Shown: positions 57,543 to 64,000 of the stretch, piece by piece
How positions within the stretch are numbered: the first letter of the stretch is position 1
How the letters are laid out: the number at the start of each line of letters is the position of its first letter
DNA from: Rhynchonema sp. JSB1_4
Taxonomy: Eukaryota; Nematoda; Chromadorea; Monhysterida; Xyalidae
Reading direction: 5' to 3'
NCBI GenBank assembly: GCA_030248065.1
Contig: JASAMV010000040.1
Coordinates: 1-64,000 of the forward strand
Length of the DNA: 64,000 bases
The notes under the pieces: model-generated
Seen by the model: the letters and a program-made list of their open reading frames with translations, nothing else
Databases searched by the model: none
What the model was told of the DNA's origin: nothing
Translations under genes and position numbers: made by a program

Positions 57543-60500
57543 ATGCCGCCCAATCGGCGGAACGGATCTCAATCTCTACCACCTTCGAATGGTGTCCTGT
57601 TGGTCGACCATCAAGTCGAAATTGTCGACGAACAAGACGCTGCTGCACGCACACGAACGACGTCGGGATCGGGCAGCAGTGGTGAGTCGGAGTCTTTTAA
57701 TGTTTTAAAGGGTGGGTCTGGCAAGGGTGATTTTTTTTAAAGGGCGGGTTTCACGAAGAATTTGGGTGCGGTTTTTAATAGGATGTGTGGGTAATGCGAC
57801 GTCTTATCCATTCGTGCTTTTGTTATTGAGAGATCTTGTGTTCGTTTCCGTTGGACTTTAGTTTCGGATCAGATTCAGTTTTATGCCAGACCCCAAGCTT
57901 CAGCCATGGTGTCGGCGACCAACCCTACAATCGCCCTTCATTGGTCGCTGAAAATAAACATAATCTTCGCTCTGTGCACCCATAAAGCTCTAATTTGTCA
58001 GATTGTGGGCTGCACCGTAACCGAACATCTCCCACGCTTCTGCCAAAAAAAACGCTGAAAATCCCTCCTATGAAATGCACTGTACAGCACTGGTGTCAAA
58101 ATTTATCAATGTAAACAAAACGTGCTATTTGTTTTTCAATGAGCTTCCTATGTTTACTCAATTCTTGTTAGCCGATCCATGTGCATATATACGGTATGCC
58201 ACAGCTTTCCTGCGCATACTGCCCAGAAGCCCTTGTCCTTGGGCTAACTACATAAATATGCTTTGTTATGGGCCAATTGTTGAAAAATGTTAGCATACTT
58301 CCCCAAAACATGTGTGTTAACTGTGTGTTTTGGCTGAAATTTGTGAAAACTTTGCGTGGTCTTATGGCAGTATTGGGATGTTGAACAGTTGGGGCCGCAA
58401 GCGCGCGCAAGTGGCACAATCGTTTTTTTCACTGGTTTGACATCTCAACGCAACTGTTGCCCTGTTGTCTGGTTTTCGTTCCCCAGAACGGGTGTGTCAT
58501 ATAGCGTCGGTCTCAAAACTTTTTTGTGCATAGCGCCACGCCAGATCTATGTATATGACTCGATCACTGAAATGGTGTCCCTGCTCATGTTAGTGGATTC
58601 GAAGACTAATTTCATTAAATTTTATATGCACAAAAGAATCATATGAGCTGTGCTGCGTGTTTTTTCGTTACCAGTGTCGACCAATTGGTGTACAACTCAT
58701 CGTCAGTACGGATACGGATTCCCCAGATGGCCCCAGGCACGACAGAGTATATTGGCAGTACACTGCGCACCGACAAGTACCAAGGTGCAATATAGAAGTT
58801 TGTCGCATGCAGAACTTCAAAATCGTACACATTTTCCACTTACAGCTCTGCTGAACACGAAATCGATCCTAATCGGTCTGCTGGTTCTTGTTCTGATGCT
58901 GTTGAGTCTACAAATGGTCGGTGACAGTGGACTGATGGGTGCGACGTTGTCGTTTCGCACGGCCGACGCTGACGTGGACGCGAATTGCTCGATAGCCCTC
59001 GAAATTGTATGTTTTTGGTGCCTTTAAGGCTGTCGCGACAGTTTTTGACCCGGAACACAAGAGGTCGTGTCCAGTTTTGGCGACGCGCACGCCGCATCCG
59101 AGGTCGGAGGCGCAGTTTTGCGCACAATTGTTGACCACTGTAAAAGTTGTTATCATGAATAATTAAATGAACAGTTTTACCCTGGTCTAAGGTATGCGTC
59201 ATCAGAAACTGCAGTATATATTATATTACTATGCAGCCCAACAAACATTAGCAAATTTCGCGTCCCTCCTCCGCGGACAGGTACCGGCACGAAATGTTGA
59301 AATGGCCCTTTGTGATCGTGGTCCGAATCCGAATGAAAAACGTGTCTTACCATCCTAAATCGATCTTTCCACATGTCGCCATATTTGCAGACAGAATCGG
59401 TGTACAAACTGGAGAAAGTCGCCCTGCCTGTCCCATTCGTCCGCTTTATATCATTGACCAAAGCAGTGCCCCTGATTCTCATTGACAAGCACGTGTTGAC
59501 GTGTGCTGCTGACACGGACTCGGTCAATTGCGTGGCCTTGACAAATCAGACAACGTTCGACTTCGGAGTCATCACAAGGGAGTCGTGGAAATGTCTGCTT
59601 GGACTGGTTGGTGTTGGTCATCGGTTTTTATAATATTGTCTTCAGTCGGTGTCGAAATTTGTGCACTGCCTAATCCGAATCACAAAAAAATGTTTCAATT
59701 AAAATATTGTTTTATCAAGATCGAATAGTCAATTATAACTTGAGTGATAAATAGGTCCGAGACAGTGCAGGCTGTCTTGACTTTTGATCACGTTATGGAG
59801 TACATCCTGAGATGACTGGTCAACAACTAGTGTGACCAGCGTGCTAACTGCTTCCAACCGTCCAATAACAACTTTTACGCTGGTCAAAATTATGAAATGT
59901 TGATTTCAGCACGCCACGCCACTGAGTCTACCGTCAAACGACTCGTTGAACGAGTTGCGCTTAGACACAGTCTCAAGCACAGAGTCGGTGCGTCAGTATG
60001 TGCTGCACAACGATGATGGGGATGCGACGACGTTCAGTGTCTATCAGATACACGACCATGACGAATACGTGACCATTCGTAGACAGCATGACACTGAGCT
60101 GGGCCCTGCCGGCACGTACGCCTTTCACAGGTTGGTGGTGATTGCCCTGATTGCTTTGTCTTAAAAGCTCAGGTCAACGTCAGCGCGATTGCTCCAGATA
60201 GTCACGCGTGACCCCCAAAAACACCAACGAGAACGAACAGTGCATGTGAACGAATAGAGACAAACACATCGCTGGTTTGATGTGTGAGCGATGCGAGATC
60301 TGCCGTCATCCCTCTTTTTCGCGGTCGCACATGGCCATCTGGTGCACTGACGCTTGGTAGACCATCCGTCTGGGAAACCACAGAAAGAAGTTCACACTGC
60401 CCGTTAATCATTGTTAAAATGGTCGATCACCATATCCAGTTTCACCGTCGGCGCGTGCACATTCGGCGACGACGAGTCAATCTATTGTCCAAATGACATT

Positions 60501-63500
60501 CCGTCATTCGCATCCCAATTCGGCACCAATCGTCTGCTTAGCTGTCGACATGATTTGGCGCAGTCCCTAAAACAGAAACATCCGCAACTCTACAAAAAGT
60601 ACACCCTGCCCGAGACCGCCATCGATGACCTGGCCGCGTTTCGTGACCTGCTGCTGCGGTACCATGTCAGACCAATGCTCTTCGGGGGCACACTGCTGGG
60701 ATGGTATAGGTTGGTGAACATTCAAGTCATGATCTTCGAATATCCGCTATCAGACTAAAAACGCTAAACATTGTGTGTACACTTCATTATCTGGGATGAG
60801 GGAACAGAGAACGAACTCTCGCGCCCTGAGTTAACGCGCGACAGCCAAACAGCGTGTGCAAGAATTTGTGCTCTGTTTTCTCAGAGGGCGAAAAACGAGG
60901 TATCATGGCTGTTGTATCGGTAGTTAAGCTTCCAGGGTTAGGTCCTGATCACCTTGGTTACTGGGGTTCCTACCGAGAAATTTCCTGTTCTCAAAAATTA
61001 CTCGTAACACCATGAAGCTAAGGATAAACAAGTCAATACAGACAATGTTTACGCTGGTCAGGTCAAGTAGAAACCCTGCTGCTTCGAAAGATTATATAAT
61101 CATGCCCAAACAAAGCGCCAAAAACCATGATGCTCAACAACACTGGTTGACTGACTGCTGTGATCATCATTTTTACATCATCATCATTTTCAATAAACTT
61201 TTACTTTGCCAGAGAATGTGGTCTAATTCCATACACGACGGACATCGACGTGGTCGCCTGGGCGAGTGAGTACTCGAAGAAACTCGAGGAGGCGCTCATG
61301 TTCAATCAGCAGTTCACGCTCTACTGGATTCTCGGCTTGGTTCGTAAACGGGAGGACCGGTGTCCAGGGTTGGAAAAAAAAATTTTTTTTTAAACAAGTT
61401 TTTTTTTTAAAAAGTCTGAGATTCGGGGAAATTTTACCAAATTTGCCTAAAAAACGCGCAAAATCGCGAAAAAATGCAACTTTAATTGGCAAGTCACTTT
61501 TGTGACTTGGTTTGCATCACTTATCAAGGGTGTTTACGTCATTTCGGTGCGATCCAACAGTCTGTGCTTGATATGGACCGCTGATTGCTGCTCTGTGGTA
61601 TCGGACACAACAGTTTGTGGCCGAATAAGCAAGATTCACTCATAAACCACACAGAATTGAGAATATAAGCTGCAGAAATACTTGTCGGGTAGCTGAATCA
61701 GTCGTATATGACCGACCTGATGGGGTATGACATCGAAGTACCATGTAGGCACATGCATACTGTGTCCCATGTATTACGGGAAGGTATAATAACATCATTT
61801 GGGGTATCTTAGGTACCAAATACATGCCCCAAAAGTGATTTTGTGAAGAAAATTTTTCGACCCTTGAGAAAAAATGACAAAAAATAACCCCCAAAAAGGC
61901 CATTTTTGGACGTTTTAGAACATTTTGTTCCCCCGAAAATTTTTAAAAAAAAAATTTTTTTTTTTAAAAAAAAAATTTTTTCAAAAACCTTTTTTTTTTA
62001 AAAAAAAAAAAAATTTTTTTAAAAAAAAAAAAAAAATTTTTTTTTTTGCCCAACCCTGCCGGTGTCCGGTCAGGGTCCATTCATATCTTGGTCTCATGAC
62101 TTTCTTAATGAAAGCTGTTTCCTGAGCCATTCTGATGATAGAGTACCGCCTCCGACGAGCTCAAATGGTCCGAGAGCTGTCCGAGACCAGCTTTTACATT
62201 GATCTATAAATCTGAAGCATCGGTGTCGTCTATAGGCAAACTACGCCAACACGAGCCCGATTTCGAAGGTGATGTGCTTACAAAACGAAAAGAGAGAGAA
62301 GAAGATCCTCATGCGCAACGTTGTATTCTACAACGTGCAACACTTCCCAAATCAGCAGCCACGTGTGACTGTTCCACCACTATCTGCCACTTCCGAAATC
62401 GGGCTCGTGTTGGCGTAGTGTTACTATACGTTATCCCGATATGTATCCATCATGCAAAAGGTCAGGTGCGTGGCGCGTGTCATAAGATACACCACACCAC
62501 CGATCGGAGCGGACGCCCACCCTCAAAGATTGATGCAACACAGACCCAAAATTGCATCCACAGATCAATCATTTGCTTACTGCCTAATTTCATCAACAAT
62601 AATATTGCAGCCGAGCGACTCGCTTGAGATCAGCGTCTACATTCACAGTCACAAGATCGATCTTTTCTTCTTGTATCCGTCGCAACAGGGCTCCTGGGTC
62701 GGCGGCATGTACGTGCCGGAGAAGAAGAAACTCAGGTTGCTGCTTTGGTATTGGATATTGCTACATTATACCTAGTTCCGCCGATCTCTGCTTTATGCAG
62801 TGCTGGCGCACGCCAATATTAATAGTAGAGGCGTAGATATACACTTGGATGGGCCGCCCACGGACAGCAGAGCTCTACGTCATCATCCAAAACACACACG
62901 AAACTTCAACATTTTCTTCAGATGGACCTATCCTTCGTTGAACGAAACGTGCGTTGGTGAGCTGTACGGCCATCTGTTCAACGTACCCTGCGATGTCGAG
63001 GGGGTGCTCACTGCTGATTATGGACCCGAATGGTTAATGGGACGTGGCATCGGATTATAATTGGATTTACAGTACCGGGTGCAATTCTAGACTGAAAGTT
63101 GAAGTCATTCTTTTGTCTCGCGGTTGTCGAGCGAATTCTAATGGTGCACATACACTTATATGTATATTGGTCGCACAATGACTATATAAGAATTGGTCAA
63201 TTTTTTTTCCTGAATCCTGAAGAGGGAAAGTGACGGGGCAATGACGTTGCGTTGCGTGATCGCACACAAAGTATGTAGTAAAGAGAATGTTTCAGACCTG
63301 CGGCAACGTGGTTGATCTGCTAGATTATTTTTAGCTGAAAATGTTTTGTCAAAAATACAAGTAGCTTAGTGGTTAAGGTTGAACCTGAAGATCAGGGTAG
63401 ATGAATTCTGATTTAGTCATTGTGCGACCAATACCTACCCGTCTCAGGATCGGAGGGCTTGTTCCCCGGGTCTAAGATCTTGTTCGCTGACCGGGTGCTG

Positions 63501-63764
63501 TTGCACAGCTAAACAGCCCTGGCGGAGGCGCGCGCACAACTTTGACATATGTATTACAAAGTGGGACTGGGCGTTCAAATAAACATTTTCCCGAACTCAA
63601 AGGTCATTTTTGTTGTTTTCTTCAGATGCAATGTCTGTTTTTTCAGGTACGTGCATTTCCACGATAGCACATTCAAATGGTATTCATCGCATCACAATCT
63701 CGAAACCGGCGGCAAATGGACGCAACGCGAATGGCGTAAAGTTTATCGCACCAAGTTTGGCTGA
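57543..63764 (+). CDS. FKTN: Fukutin-family LicD-domain type II membrane protein, nine exons
   Basis: Exons 57543-57681, 58846-59006, 59391-59606, 59910-60130, 60440-60709, 61213-61339, 62611-62735, 62922-63032 and 63647-63764 join in phase to 495 residues, close to the usual length. A ~55-residue cytosolic tail precedes one signal-anchor helix (LLVLVLMLLSLQM). The catalytic domain has FGGTLLGWYRECGLIPYTTD followed by IDVVAW, the GTxLGWYRxxxxIPYxxDxD signature with its metal-binding Asp pair. Later come HKIDLFFLYPS, a Cys-containing EDxxxP-like segment (FNVPCDVEGVLTADYGPEW) and the closing WTQREWRKVY. Vertebrate fukutin adds ribitol-5-phosphate to alpha-dystroglycan in the Golgi. Family membership is firm; strict orthology is not proven, since LicD genes expand in some invertebrates. 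Intron 6 holds two MITEs. Confidence 0.82.
61365..62058. mobile_element. hAT MITE with A/T homopolymer arms, fukutin-family intron 6
   Basis: CAGGGTTGG and CCAACCCTG ends with exact 8-bp duplications CCGGTGTC (61357-61364 and 62059-62066). The subterminal parts are long alternating A and T runs. The centre is ordinary sequence without a gene. Confidence 0.9.
62231..62428. mobile_element. CTACGCCAACACGAGCCC MITE, intact copy, fukutin-family intron 6
   Basis: TATAGGCAAACTACGCCAAC and GTTGGCGTAGTGTTACTATA are inverted ends. The arms continue through GAGCCCGATTTCGAAGG / CTTCCGAAATCGGGCTC. Flanking TA suggests a Tc1/mariner-like target. Confidence 0.8.
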
Positions 63765-64000
63765 TGTTTCAATTAAAATTCGTCGCTCAAATCGACTCTG
63801 TGTTCGGCATTTGCTCAGCAGATTATCCCTTTTTATAGTGACCCTCCGTGTTTTTATAGTGGCCCGAGTTGGTTACCACCATGAATAGGGTAGAAGGTGT
63901 AGGTGGATGTTTCTGCTTGCCGCCTCCAAAATGGTTGTACCCATGTAAACGTCCGTTTCTGTGACGCTGTGAGATCACTGTGACAACGTCGCTTTTTGAC
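63765..64000. other. 3' flank of the fukutin-family gene
   Basis: No coding feature or repeat is recognised before the window ends. Confidence 0.5.

Overview
The window is nuclear DNA of an animal, almost certainly an invertebrate. Coding exons are short, separated by GT-AG introns, and rejoin in frame into complete metazoan proteins. The phylum cannot be read from this sequence alone. Genes occupy little of the space. Most of the rest is small DNA transposons, mainly hAT-type miniature elements with exact 8-bp target duplications, often inserted inside one another, plus foldback elements, SINEs and two retroelements.

Layout. 1-14 kb is a transposon-rich stretch that starts with a hAT element relic and holds three possible exons of an unidentified minus-strand gene. 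14.2-20.5 kb (+) is a complete 14-exon UTP-glucose-1-phosphate uridylyltransferase (UGP2). 21.6-26.7 kb (+) is the nine-exon nuclear speckle splicing regulator NSRP1, with a very long hairpin-forming repeat in intron 2. 27.1-27.4 kb (-) is a mitochondrial ribosomal protein bL36m gene, convergent with NSRP1. 28.0-30.4 kb (-) is a 5'-truncated non-LTR retrotransposon with an open reverse transcriptase frame. 31.2-34.4 kb is a nest of hAT miniature elements whose insertion order can be read from their target duplications. 34.7-38.2 kb (+) is CDV3, 39.5-40.0 kb (+) MRPS10, and 40.7-42.0 kb (-) a gamma-glutamylamine cyclotransferase. 43.1-53.7 kb (-) is a seven-exon gene whose C-terminus matches the meiotic recombination protein SPATA22. 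Its 8.3-kb first intron contains a Penelope-like element and a stack of MITEs. 55.4-57.2 kb (-) is an unidentified coiled-coil gene. 57.5-63.8 kb (+) is a nine-exon fukutin-family LicD-domain protein.

The host genes are unrelated housekeeping, splicing, glycosylation, mitochondrial translation and meiosis genes, and show no sign of acting together. The most notable object is the Penelope-like element at 45523-51062. It has two apparently identical 537-bp direct repeats (pLTRs), an N-terminal rather than C-terminal GIY-YIG endonuclease, a separate intron-containing ORF1, a run of seven small tetraloop-type hairpins in the ORF1 intron, and a classical A AAA AAG slippery heptamer exactly where the endonuclease frame passes to the RT frame. 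The second main observation is that hAT miniature-element families with different termini share one architecture, including a common CGCGCGCT-N-CGCGCG-type core.
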